Assembly (NCBI RefSeq): GCF_013393905.1
Contig: NZ_CP040273.1
Coordinates: 186,001 to 250,000, forward strand
Reading direction: 5' to 3'
Source: Nostoc sp. C052
GTDB lineage: Bacteria > Cyanobacteriota > Cyanobacteriia > Cyanobacteriales > Nostocaceae
DNA length: 64,000 bases
Part shown: positions 8,187 through 14,642 of the stretch, piece by piece
Layout: each line of letters opens with the position of its first letter
How positions within the stretch are numbered: the first letter of the stretch is position 1
The notes under the pieces: generated by a model
What the model was told of the DNA's origin: nothing
Database searches by the model: none
What the model saw: the letters and a program-made list of their open reading frames with translations, nothing else
Program-made: the position numbers and the translations under genes

Positions 8187-8396
8187 TTATACAGATTTAG
8201 TATCAGAATGTTCTTTGACAATCCGAGCGCTGATAGATTCAAAGTCAACTTGAAAGATGTTCATATCTGTGGACATTTCCCCAGTGTTATAGCGGTCTAC
8301 TATGTGCTGCTTGATTACGGATTGGTTCAGCCCATCAGGGATATCAATGTGTGCTTCACTGATGATTTTTTCAACAACTGTGACTATGACTTTCAT
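8187..8396 (-). CDS. Small acidic hypothetical protein
   Basis: The gene encodes 69 residues starting MKVIVTVVEKIISEAHIDIPDG. The pattern (short beta strand, then Asp/Glu-rich helices) resembles small plasmid or phage proteins without assigned function. AGGA lies eight bases before the ATG, supporting the start. It lies 17 bases upstream of the SANT/HTH gene on the same strand and is probably co-transcribed. An overlapping plus-strand reading at 8136-8414 has no ribosome binding site and is discounted. Confidence 0.55.
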   Translation of the reverse strand: MKVIVTVVEKIISEAHIDIPDGLNQSVIKQHIVDRYNTGEMSTDMNIFQVDFESISARIVKEHSDTKSV

Positions 8397-8462
8397 GATT
8401 TAATTCCTGTGTGATTAATTGAGGATTCAGAAGTAAAAATATTCTGAATCCTGATTTTTGAT

Positions 8463-9281
8463 TTACATTGCTCCAGCTTTTGTAGCTTGCAACTGTTGCA
8501 TCCATGCGTTGATTGCCGTTAATTCATCAGCACCTAAGCCAACAGCATCAACAACTTGATTTTGATATGAAGACTCAGCATGATTGGGATAATTGCACTT
8601 GTCTGCTGCCCAAGCCAAACACATACTTTTTACCAGTTCATTAATCTTGCTAATATGAAGTAGACTTGGGCGGTCAACATCCTGAAATTGCAACCACTCT
8701 TTAACTAAATCAAGAGGATAATCAAGCAAGGTGCGAATATTTTTGATTCGTAAATCTTGGGGATGTACTGGTTGAGGTACTACGGTAAGTTTTGGTGTAG
8801 ATGGAGTGCCACCTAAGCGAAATTGAATGTCATGAATGATAGTTGCCCAATCAGCATTTTTGTTCCATTCTCTTTCAATTCTGCTTTTACTTGCAGCATC
8901 GTAAAGATTACAGAAAACCGTGTTTTCGTCACCAGCATTCGCAACGATAATCAGTGGTTTAGAAAAATCTTGGATTAAGGAGACAGCGAGAAGAAAGCTT
9001 TTGGCGAAATTGGTTTCAACACCAGTCCTGACAACATAAAGTTCATCTGCACTCACGACAATATCCAGCTTCAGGTTGTCCTTTCCTTTGAATTCTTTAG
9101 TGGTTAATCGCAGTTCTGACAGATAACCAGTTAATGCTCTTTGGGAAACAGGGATGGTTTTATCTCTGTCAATATCGTAGTGATACCACAGGTAAGATTC
9201 CCCACCTAACTCGGCATTTTTGACATATAAATAGATGGGTTCGGGAGGGTTGCATAAACCTAGTTTGATTTCAGTAGTCAT
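8463..9281 (-). CDS. Plasmid hypothetical protein, 272 aa
   Basis: I do not recognise a named family. The protein is soluble, with a beta-rich N-terminal half (IKLGLCNPPEPIYLYVKNAELGG, DIVVSADELYVVRTGV) and a helical C-terminal half ending in repeated Q/A residues. There is no signal peptide, membrane helix, Walker motif or cysteine cluster. The N-terminal part includes FAKSFLLAVSLIQDF and a hydrophobic strand PLIIVANAG, compatible with a DNA- or nucleotide-binding fold, but this is weak. It is well expressed-looking, ATG-initiated and sits among other small plasmid genes on the minus strand. Confidence 0.65.
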   Translation of the reverse strand: MTTEIKLGLCNPPEPIYLYVKNAELGGESYLWYHYDIDRDKTIPVSQRALTGYLSELRLTTKEFKGKDNLKLDIVVSADELYVVRTGVETNFAKSFLLAVSLIQDFSKPLIIVANAGDENTVFCNLYDAASKSRIEREWNKNADWATIIHDIQFRLGGTPSTPKLTVVPQPVHPQDLRIKNIRTLLDYPLDLVKEWLQFQDVDRPSLLHISKINELVKSMCLAWAADKCNYPNHAESSYQNQVVDAVGLGADELTAINAWMQQLQATKAGAM

Positions 9282-9407
9282 GTTTCACCTCGGTTAAAGT
9301 TTCATTGATTGATGTTCTGTGTGCAATAATGGGAATTCTGTAGCGGGAGAAAAACTTCCGTGCGTTCATCTGAGTAAGCGGCACTCATTCAGGTGAACGC
9401 TTTTGTA

Positions 9408-9797
9408 TTAAATTGAAAGTTCTCGATTACGCTCTAGCTCCCATTCCAGATAAGTGAGTGCAGTTTGAGCATCAGCAATGTTTAAATCTGGGCTATATCC
9501 TTCGTCCAACAGTTTTTTGTAGTCTGGGTGCGTAGCAATAAGGGACATCAGAGTTTGAGCTTGTTCAAGTAATGGGTAGAGATTGGGGTTAGACATTTCA
9601 ATGCCAAGCCTGGAACATAAATCTTCCGCTTTCACACCCCTGATTCCTGGCTCAATCTCGGTTTCTAACTCTTCAAGCAGAGATTGGAAATTCGGGTGTT
9701 CATCGTTAATTTCAATCTCAAATAAATCTGCACTTTTTGTAACGACAGTTGCCCAATTGGGTAAAGTCTGTGCAATGGTCTTCGCGTAAAGTTTCAT
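9408..9797 (-). CDS. Hypothetical protein, 129 aa, acidic
   Basis: The start at MKLYAKTIAQTLP is chosen because GAGGAG lies five bases upstream of the ATG at 9795-9797. A longer reading to 10001 overlaps the next gene and is rejected. The 129 residues are acidic and mostly helical (SLLEELETEIEP, EQAQTLMSLIATHPD, ALTYLEWELERNRELSI). No domain is recognised. It lies 25 bases downstream of the small gene at 9823 in a likely operon of plasmid hypothetical genes. Confidence 0.65.
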   Translation of the reverse strand: MKLYAKTIAQTLPNWATVVTKSADLFEIEINDEHPNFQSLLEELETEIEPGIRGVKAEDLCSRLGIEMSNPNLYPLLEQAQTLMSLIATHPDYKKLLDEGYSPDLNIADAQTALTYLEWELERNRELSI

Positions 9798-9822
9798 GAT
9801 TTTCTCCTCTGGGATTAATAAC

Positions 9823-10023
9823 TTAAAAATCCTCGGCAATCTCCAACAAAAAGCCGCTTCCCGTGTTCTGCACTTGCACCAGTTCTTTATCCAGCAGTGT
9901 TTGAATGACTGAATTTGAAACTTGGCATTGGAGAGAGTGCAGAGGAACACAACCACCGCAAAGTCGAATCGAACGCAGCAAATGATTGGCTCTACGGTCA
10001 AAGCTGTTTGTAGAATTAGCCAT
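9823..10023 (-). CDS. Small helical protein, 66 aa
   Basis: The protein reads MANSTNSFDRRANHLLRSIR followed by LHSLQCQVSNSVIQTLLDKELVQV. The second part looks like a compact winged-helix-type segment (helix, helix, short strands ending GSGFLLEI). This suggests a small DNA-binding protein but no family is claimed. It overlaps the end of the upstream gene by eight bases, indicating co-translation. Confidence 0.55.
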   Translation of the reverse strand: MANSTNSFDRRANHLLRSIRLCGGCVPLHSLQCQVSNSVIQTLLDKELVQVQNTGSGFLLEIAEDF

Positions 10024-10342
10024 TGGTGCTACCTCCAGTGATGGCTGCTAACTGTTGTTGCAGAATTGCTATTTGACTTTGATAAAACTCAATCTCTGCG
10101 GTAATTTCCGAGAATAATTCTTCTGGTGTAAGCGGTTGAATTTGAGACTCCTGAAAGTGGAACAATTCATCAGAGTTTTTGTTAGGCATTAGCGCATAAC
10201 GCCAGCCACCACCGAATTGTTCAGCTAATTCAGTACCATTTGGGTAGTAATAAAACCCCAGAATGATACCGTCTTGTGTACGTTGATCCAAAGCAAAGCG
10301 AGGGTAGCCCCAGTGTTGAGGGATTGAGATTATCGGTTGCAT
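10016..10342 (-). CDS. Hypothetical protein, 108 aa, with C-terminal coiled coil
   Basis: The N-terminal part (HWGYPRFALDQRTQDGIILGFYYYPNGTELAEQ) is aromatic-rich and beta-like. The C-terminal part (LFSEITAEIEFYQSQIAILQQQLAAI) forms a short coiled coil. No enzyme motif is present. It is the first gene after a 16-bp perfect inverted repeat and is followed by an overlapping small gene. Similar short proteins are common on Nostoc plasmids; function is unknown. Confidence 0.6.
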   Translation of the reverse strand: MQPIISIPQHWGYPRFALDQRTQDGIILGFYYYPNGTELAEQFGGGWRYALMPNKNSDELFHFQESQIQPLTPEELFSEITAEIEFYQSQIAILQQQLAAITGGSTNG

Positions 10343-10375
10343 TGATTTAATGGGGGATTGGTGAATAAATAATTA

Positions 10376-10435
10376 GGGAAAGGGGGAAAGGGCAAAGGGG
10401 AAGGGAATGAAGAAATTTACCTTTCCCCCTTTCCC
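10376..10435. repeat. Purine/pyrimidine inverted repeat (possible terminator)
   Basis: GGGAAAGGGGGAAAGG at 10376-10391 is perfectly complementary to CCTTTCCCCCTTTCCC at 10420-10435, with a 28-base loop. It lies between the gene ending at 10466 and the gene starting at 10342, both on the minus strand. It could act as a transcription terminator or be an interspersed Nostoc repeat. There is no long T-tract. Confidence 0.6.
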
Positions 10436-10465
10436 TTTAACCTTTTCCCAGGCGAAGCCCAAGAC

Positions 10466-11356
10466 TTACGCTGTGACTAACTCCGCCCTCTCCAGCAGCC
10501 GTTGCAATTTATCGCCAGTTAGCTGTTCTAACGGTTGGTCTAAAAAATATTCATCAAAAATGGATTTATCATCAGTAGACACGTCCAGCATCGACAGCGA
10601 TCGCACTGCATCATAGACCGAGTTAGAATACTGCTGTTGACCTGAAGAATCCTGGATTATCCACCAGTTCCCGTTAGTGCATCCGACTTGCCCCAGTTTC
10701 ACGCCGTTGTTGTTGTAAATGCCATCATCGAGAATTTCAAAGCCGTAATTCTGGCACTCGTTGAAAATATGCGCCATGATTTGGTTTTCGGTAGAAGAGG
10801 AAGGCATGGGGGCAGAGGTGCAGAGGGGCAGAGGAGAAAGTTGTTGTAAGTTTTTCCCCTCTGCACCCCTGCTCCCCTGCACCTCTGCTTCTTCTTGCAC
10901 AGGTAATGAGCCGTCTTTGTAGTGCGTGCAGATGAAGCGATCGCAACGCATTGGAGTGTTGGCACGGAATACTTCTTTGTTGTTGACGATGACTACCCAA
11001 CGTTGGGTTAAATGATTGTCGTCATGGCTGATGCTGGCTACCAGTTTGTCATCAGCATAATATTCGTGATGGTCAAAGGAGATTTCGACTATTGTAAGGG
11101 GTTCGGGAGCAACAGCTTGGGCTTGGTCAGCGATGTAGTTGTCGAGTTCGGCTTGGGCGAGGGCTTGGTTGTCGGGGGCAGTGGGGGCGAGTTTCTGAAC
11201 CTTGCTTGCCTGATAGTTAACAATGGCGGAAATCCAGGCATCCTTACAGCGTTTATCGTTTACTTGGACTGTATAGGCGATTTCGCTGTAGATTTGCTTG
11301 AGCCGCGCAATGGATTTCAGTTGCAGCTGTTGTTGGCTGTAGATGATATAAGTCAT
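10466..11356 (-). CDS. Nostoc plasmid protein with inserted palindromic repeat
   Basis: I choose the ATG at 11354-11356 (MTYIIYSQQQLQLKS); a further ATG eight codons upstream is possible. The protein is about 296 residues with no recognised enzyme motif. Its N-terminal half contains a DISFDHHEYY-like stretch (VEISFDHHEYYADDKL) and WVVIVNNKEVFRANTP. Its C-terminal half contains GFEILDDGIY and GQVGCTNGNWWII. Between these halves about 34 residues rich in E, G, P and S are encoded by a GC-rich palindromic repeat at 10795-10898, inserted without breaking the frame. It is divergent from the GIY-YIG gene and may share a control region with it. Confidence 0.7.
   Translation of the reverse strand: MTYIIYSQQQLQLKSIARLKQIYSEIAYTVQVNDKRCKDAWISAIVNYQASKVQKLAPTAPDNQALAQAELDNYIADQAQAVAPEPLTIVEISFDHHEYYADDKLVASISHDDNHLTQRWVVIVNNKEVFRANTPMRCDRFICTHYKDGSLPVQEEAEVQGSRGAEGKNLQQLSPLPLCTSAPMPSSSTENQIMAHIFNECQNYGFEILDDGIYNNNGVKLGQVGCTNGNWWIIQDSSGQQQYSNSVYDAVRSLSMLDVSTDDKSIFDEYFLDQPLEQLTGDKLQRLLERAELVTA
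10795..10898. repeat. REP-like GC-rich palindrome inside a coding gene
   Basis: The left arm contains GCAGAGGTGCAGAGGGGCAG and the right arm is an imperfect reverse complement (CCCCTCTGCACC, then CTGCACCTCTGC). The same G/A-rich style of palindrome flanks the REP-associated transposase remnant near 44.6 kb. The repeat keeps the host gene open, adding a low-complexity segment to the protein. Confidence 0.7.
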
Positions 11357-11520
11357 AATTGATAAAGTCTTAATGGACATAGAGAAGCGCTTCAGATTGG
11401 TCGTCGGTAGCGCTTTCTCTATTATTAATTTACCGTAAATAGTTTTACGTTGTCAATATATTTTTGACGTTTATCATAAATAGTTTTACTATTTTAGAAT
11501 CATTAAACGTAAAAGGTTTT
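11357..11520. promoter_or_regulatory. Divergent control region with repeated operator-like sites
   Basis: This AT-rich gap separates a minus-strand gene from the plus-strand GIY-YIG/HTH gene. The 13-mer TAAATAGTTTTAC occurs at 11436-11448 and again at 11477-11489, 41 bases apart. The first copy lies within GTAAATAGTTTTAC, whose ends are complementary. A third related string, AAACGTAAAAGGTTTT, precedes the ATG. The layout fits binding sites for the helix-turn-helix domain encoded just downstream; that link is inference. Confidence 0.5.
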
Positions 11521-12036
11521 ATGCTAGCCCTAGAGAACTTTCATGTTTTAAGCCTGCCATGTATGGCAATCGAAGACCTAGCCAAATTACCAGAAACCCC
11601 GTGTGTGTACTTGGTCGTGAACAGCCAAGGTAAGGTTTTGTATGTTGGCAAGTCAGAAAACCTTAGAAAAAGATGGAAATCTCATTACAAGCTATCTAGC
11701 TTGATTGAAGAGTCAGGAATCAGGATTTCTTACGTTGAAGTACAAGAAGATTTGCTTTTTAAAGTTGAAAGAGCATTAATTAACGCTTTGAATCCTCCCC
11801 TCAATGAAAATGAACCATCCAAGGGAATCGCTAGTCTGCGACAAAGAGTTGGTTTAACACAACGGCAATTAGCTGATTTAGTGGGAGTTACGGAAACAAC
11901 CGTTCGGAATTGGGAAAATAATCGCAGCGGTGTTGAATGGTTTGAAAGGGTGGCGAAACTTTGTGATAGCTTACAATGCACTCCTAATGATTTGTTTGGA
12001 TATCAAAAGATTGCAGAAAGCGAGGAAAAAGCTTGA
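11521..12036 (+). CDS. GIY-YIG nuclease domain fused to XRE-type helix-turn-helix
   Basis: The protein (171 residues from the ATG at 11521; an upstream start at 11464 is possible but lies inside the operator-like repeats) has two domains. The N-terminal GIY-YIG fold is visible as CVYLVVNSQGKVLYVGKS, with NLRKRWKSH and the expected glutamate in KVERALINALNPPLNE. The C-terminal XRE domain reads LRQRVGLTQRQLADLVGVTE and TVRNWEN. AAAGG lies a few bases before the ATG. The combination suggests a sequence-directed nuclease or a regulator that kept a nuclease fold. It probably controls its own divergent promoter. Confidence 0.8.
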   Translation: MLALENFHVLSLPCMAIEDLAKLPETPCVYLVVNSQGKVLYVGKSENLRKRWKSHYKLSSLIEESGIRISYVEVQEDLLFKVERALINALNPPLNENEPSKGIASLRQRVGLTQRQLADLVGVTETTVRNWENNRSGVEWFERVAKLCDSLQCTPNDLFGYQKIAESEEKA

Positions 12037-12193
12037 TATTGGGATCATCAATCCTCTTGCTCTTCCCTCTACATCATTTGAGAAGCTATTGTCCTGGGCA
12101 CTGCGCTCTGTACAATGGCAGTTTCTAACTATGCTTAAAATCTACGTTGCAATTGAGTTCCAGCAAATACTTATGAACTAAAGGGGTGGAATA

Positions 12194-13156
12194 ATGGCTA
12201 AACCACCTTCTAATCGCAAAAAAGCCACCTCTGCCGCATCTACCGATTTCACTTCAGCAGCTAACTCTGCAAATGAGGATATCTCTCAGCAAGTAGATCC
12301 AGCTACAGCAACAATTAACGTTACTGCTGCTCAAGTAGAGGAGTTGTCCGAAGCGGAGGAGCGCGATCGCCTGCACTTAGAGCGGCGTGTGGAAAGAGCG
12401 TTTTTTGAGGCAGGTAAGGCACTGGCAGAATTGCGCGATCGCCGACTTTACCGTTCGACGCATTCAACGTTTGAAGAGTATTGCAAGGACAGGTTTGGGT
12501 TTGAGCGTCGTCATCCTTACAGATTAATTGAGGCTGCTGGAGTTGTAGATAATTTAATCAAAATGTGTCCAAATTGGACACAAAATCAAATTGAAGATGA
12601 TCTTTCTACAGTCCACTCCGATCAACGACAAATCTTGCCTACCAGCGAGGGGCAAGTTCGACCAATGACAAAGCTCAAACCCGAAGAACAGCAAGAAGTG
12701 TGGCAACGGGCGGTAGAAGTTGCTGGCGGGAAAGTGCCAACTGGTAGAATTGTGAAAGATGTTGTGCAGCGTATAATGGAGCGTACCCAAGTACCCAACA
12801 CTTACCAAATTGGCGAAGTCTGCCAAATTCTTGCTAAAGACGACCCGGAACTGAGAGGTAAAGGTGGCTGCTGGGGTATCGTTAACCATGTGGGTGAATT
12901 TAGCTGCACCGTCAAAACCTGGGATGGGGAATATACAGTTGGGTTGCAGTACTTGAAATCTTACGATTACTTGCCTACCGAGTGTGAGCAGATGGGGGTG
13001 ATTTGCGATCGCATTGCCAAGATATATTTCGATTCATTGGAGGAGACAGCCAGAAGCTTGTTGCAATTATTGGGAAAACTAAATCGACCTTGGTTAACTG
13101 CTGTAGAGGAGAAATTGTTGAGTGTTTTGGAGTCTGAATATAGTGGAATATTTTAG
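12194..13156 (+). CDS. ParB-like cyanobacterial plasmid protein (full-length copy)
   Basis: This 320-residue protein has an N-terminal low-complexity tail and a charged helical region (RRVERAFFEAGKALAELRDR). A helix-turn-helix-like part follows (YCKDRFGFERRHPYRLIEAAGVVDNL). Next is a stretch typical of ParB/KorB-like cyanobacterial proteins (ILPTSEGQVRPMTKL, then PTGRIVKDVV). The C-terminal half (about 200-320) contains GKGGCWGIVNHVGEFSC and ends LSVLESEY. I infer a plasmid partition or regulatory DNA-binding protein. GGGGTGGA precedes the ATG. Its 3' part is repeated as three decayed tails downstream (14459, 18616, 20400), which makes it the apparent reference copy for the island. Confidence 0.7.
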   Translation: MAKPPSNRKKATSAASTDFTSAANSANEDISQQVDPATATINVTAAQVEELSEAEERDRLHLERRVERAFFEAGKALAELRDRRLYRSTHSTFEEYCKDRFGFERRHPYRLIEAAGVVDNLIKMCPNWTQNQIEDDLSTVHSDQRQILPTSEGQVRPMTKLKPEEQQEVWQRAVEVAGGKVPTGRIVKDVVQRIMERTQVPNTYQIGEVCQILAKDDPELRGKGGCWGIVNHVGEFSCTVKTWDGEYTVGLQYLKSYDYLPTECEQMGVICDRIAKIYFDSLEETARSLLQLLGKLNRPWLTAVEEKLLSVLESEYSGIF

Positions 13157-13165
13157 AGGTAAAAA

Positions 13166-13825
13166 TTGGATACAATAGGTGAAGCTCAGGTTACTCAATT
13201 TTTTTCTAATGCCCTTCAAGATGAAATTCAAAAAAAATGGGGGCATAATGCTATTTTTTTATTTGGGAACTTTGCTGGGAAACAAGACAAAAAGTTTGCT
13301 GACTTTTTTGCTGGGACAAGATCAAAAAACATACTTATTGAATTTAAAGAATCTAAAAGAAATTTGAAAGATGAATTAAGGAAGCCTCTTAGAGAGAGTC
13401 TTTGCTTTACTTTGAATGACGAAATAGCCACGCTTTCTCGAAAGTGTCATTTTGCTGCATGGAGAGAAAGAGAAAAAGATGTTAAAGGGGATGTTAATAT
13501 TAGTATAAATATTATTCCTTATATTGATGAAGTGTGTAAACAATTTGGTGATTTACCAAGGGTAGTTAAAAATTTATTAATGAAACATTATCCAACTTTT
13601 CATGAGAGATTTATTGAAAAATTTCTTTTAGATGAAGTTGGTGTTTCATATACTGAATTTAAAGATTATATCAATCATTTATCAGAAATTGCTAATTGCA
13701 AAGACAGAGATAACTTTAAAGCTGTACTTTATAGCCGTGATAATAACACTCAAAAGCTTCGAGGAACTCAATTCTCAAATCTAAACCAGGCTTTAGAATT
13801 AATCAACTTGAATCCCCCAATATAG
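13166..13825 (+). CDS. AT-rich protein with PD-(D/E)XK-like motif
   Basis: The gene starts with TTG at 13166, preceded by AGAGG six bases upstream, and lies nine bases after the ParB-like stop. The 219-residue protein contains FADFFAGTRSKNILIEFKES, giving D46, E59 and K61 spaced as in PD-(D/E)XK nucleases (D-x12-ExK). The rest is helical and Lys-rich. Its AT content is visibly higher than that of the upstream gene, suggesting a separate origin. I infer a restriction-type nuclease, possibly solitary. A partner methylase is not adjacent. The assignment rests on one motif only. Confidence 0.6.
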   Translation: MDTIGEAQVTQFFSNALQDEIQKKWGHNAIFLFGNFAGKQDKKFADFFAGTRSKNILIEFKESKRNLKDELRKPLRESLCFTLNDEIATLSRKCHFAAWREREKDVKGDVNISINIIPYIDEVCKQFGDLPRVVKNLLMKHYPTFHERFIEKFLLDEVGVSYTEFKDYINHLSEIANCKDRDNFKAVLYSRDNNTQKLRGTQFSNLNQALELINLNPPI

Positions 13826-13980
13826 TAATTTATTCTTGTTTTTTTACTTTCTGAATATTATGAATAAAATAATTTCAAAATAAAACTTTACAAAGTAGGT
13901 AGAGCATTGTTCTGCATCAGGTGAATCAAAATCGTCCGTAAATTCTGAGGATGATATCTTCCAGCAAGTATATCTGTGAC

Positions 13981-14342
13981 TTTAAGAAGATTTTGGACAG
14001 CTTTTGGAAGGAGAATTTGGACAAGTTGTAAGCTGGACTACTTATAAATTTGTTAAGGCATTAATCAAGCGATCATAAGTTTGGAAAAAGAAAATGAACA
14101 TGATACATAAAGTGGAAGAAGAAAATGGACATAATAACAGAAGTCAGTTTTAGTGAAATCAGCTTTTGGTCAACCTTTCAAATCTCCCTGTTCTAAATTT
14201 ACTGCCAATGGGCGATCGCCTATGAGCAATCGTCAACCCGAAAAACGTCACCTGAAACCCTTATTTTTCCTTGATTTTATTTTTTGGACATTTTCGGAAG
14301 GTAAAGTTGGACATCTGTTTTTGAAAGGTAAAGTTGTACAAC
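13981..14342 (+). repeat. Two clusters of ~20-bp direct repeats, transposon-end-like
   Basis: Repeats of the form GGAAGGWRAARTTGGACAW occur at about 14006-14024, 14083-14101, 14113-14131, 14296-14314 and 14322-14340, with weaker copies around 13985 and 14280. All point the same way, and the last ends GTTGTACA. Arrays of ~20-bp sites in one orientation ending in ACA resemble the transposase-binding ends of Tn7- or Tn5053-like elements. No matching opposite end or transposase gene was found in the window. Confidence 0.45.
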
Positions 14343-14458
14343 CTGTTCAGAATCTTCTTCAAGTCACAATATCCACGTTCACCAATAATTACTATTACTA
14401 ATTTTGAGGTCTAGGAATTAAGGTAGATGGGACAAAGTGATTGTCTTGCTTATTTGAC

Positions 14459-14503
14459 GAATTTGCAAGAAAAAGTGTTGAGTGTTTTAGAGTCTGAATA
14501 AAC
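14459..14503 (+). pseudogene. Tail remnant of the ParB-like gene (third-smallest copy)
   Basis: The short frame reads NLQEKVLSVLESE then stop. It matches the last residues of the full ParB-like protein (EEKLLSVLESEY) and the tail at 18981 at both protein and DNA level. No more of the gene is visible upstream. It lies directly before the Avs-like gene's 3' end. Confidence 0.6.
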
Positions 14504-14642
14504 GGGAAGAGAATCCTTTGAAAAAATTTGGAAATTTCGATTTGATGTTTTTATATTACAGTGTTTATAAATTTAATAAGACGATCTCAAACTCAGTCGT
14601 TGTCATTTATTAAAATTTTAATTGCAACTTATTGCTTTTACT

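Larger units (their letters stand above)
13826..14642. other. Gene-poor spacer with transposon-end-like repeats and a ParB-like tail
   Basis: No convincing gene is present. The spacer contains a series of same-orientation repeats (13981-14342) and a short remnant of the ParB-like C-terminus (14459-14503). An 82-codon frame at 14153 runs through the repeats and lacks a credible product. The AT-rich end at 14510-14642 leads into the convergent stop of the Avs-like gene. Confidence 0.5.

Noticed and set aside
8136..8414. 92-codon plus-strand frame
   Set aside because: It is antisense to the small gene at 8187-8396, which has a good ribosome binding site; no recognisable product.
9798..10001. 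Upstream extension of the gene at 9408
   Set aside because: The extension overlaps the gene at 9823-10023 out of frame, while a strong GAGGAG precedes the internal ATG at 9797.
13981..14342. Possible CRISPR-like array
   Set aside because: The repeats are imperfect, irregularly spaced and without uniform spacers; no cas genes are present.
14153..14401. 82-codon frame in the spacer before the Avs-like gene
   Set aside because: It runs through the repeat arrays, lacks a ribosome binding site, and its translation has no protein-like pattern.
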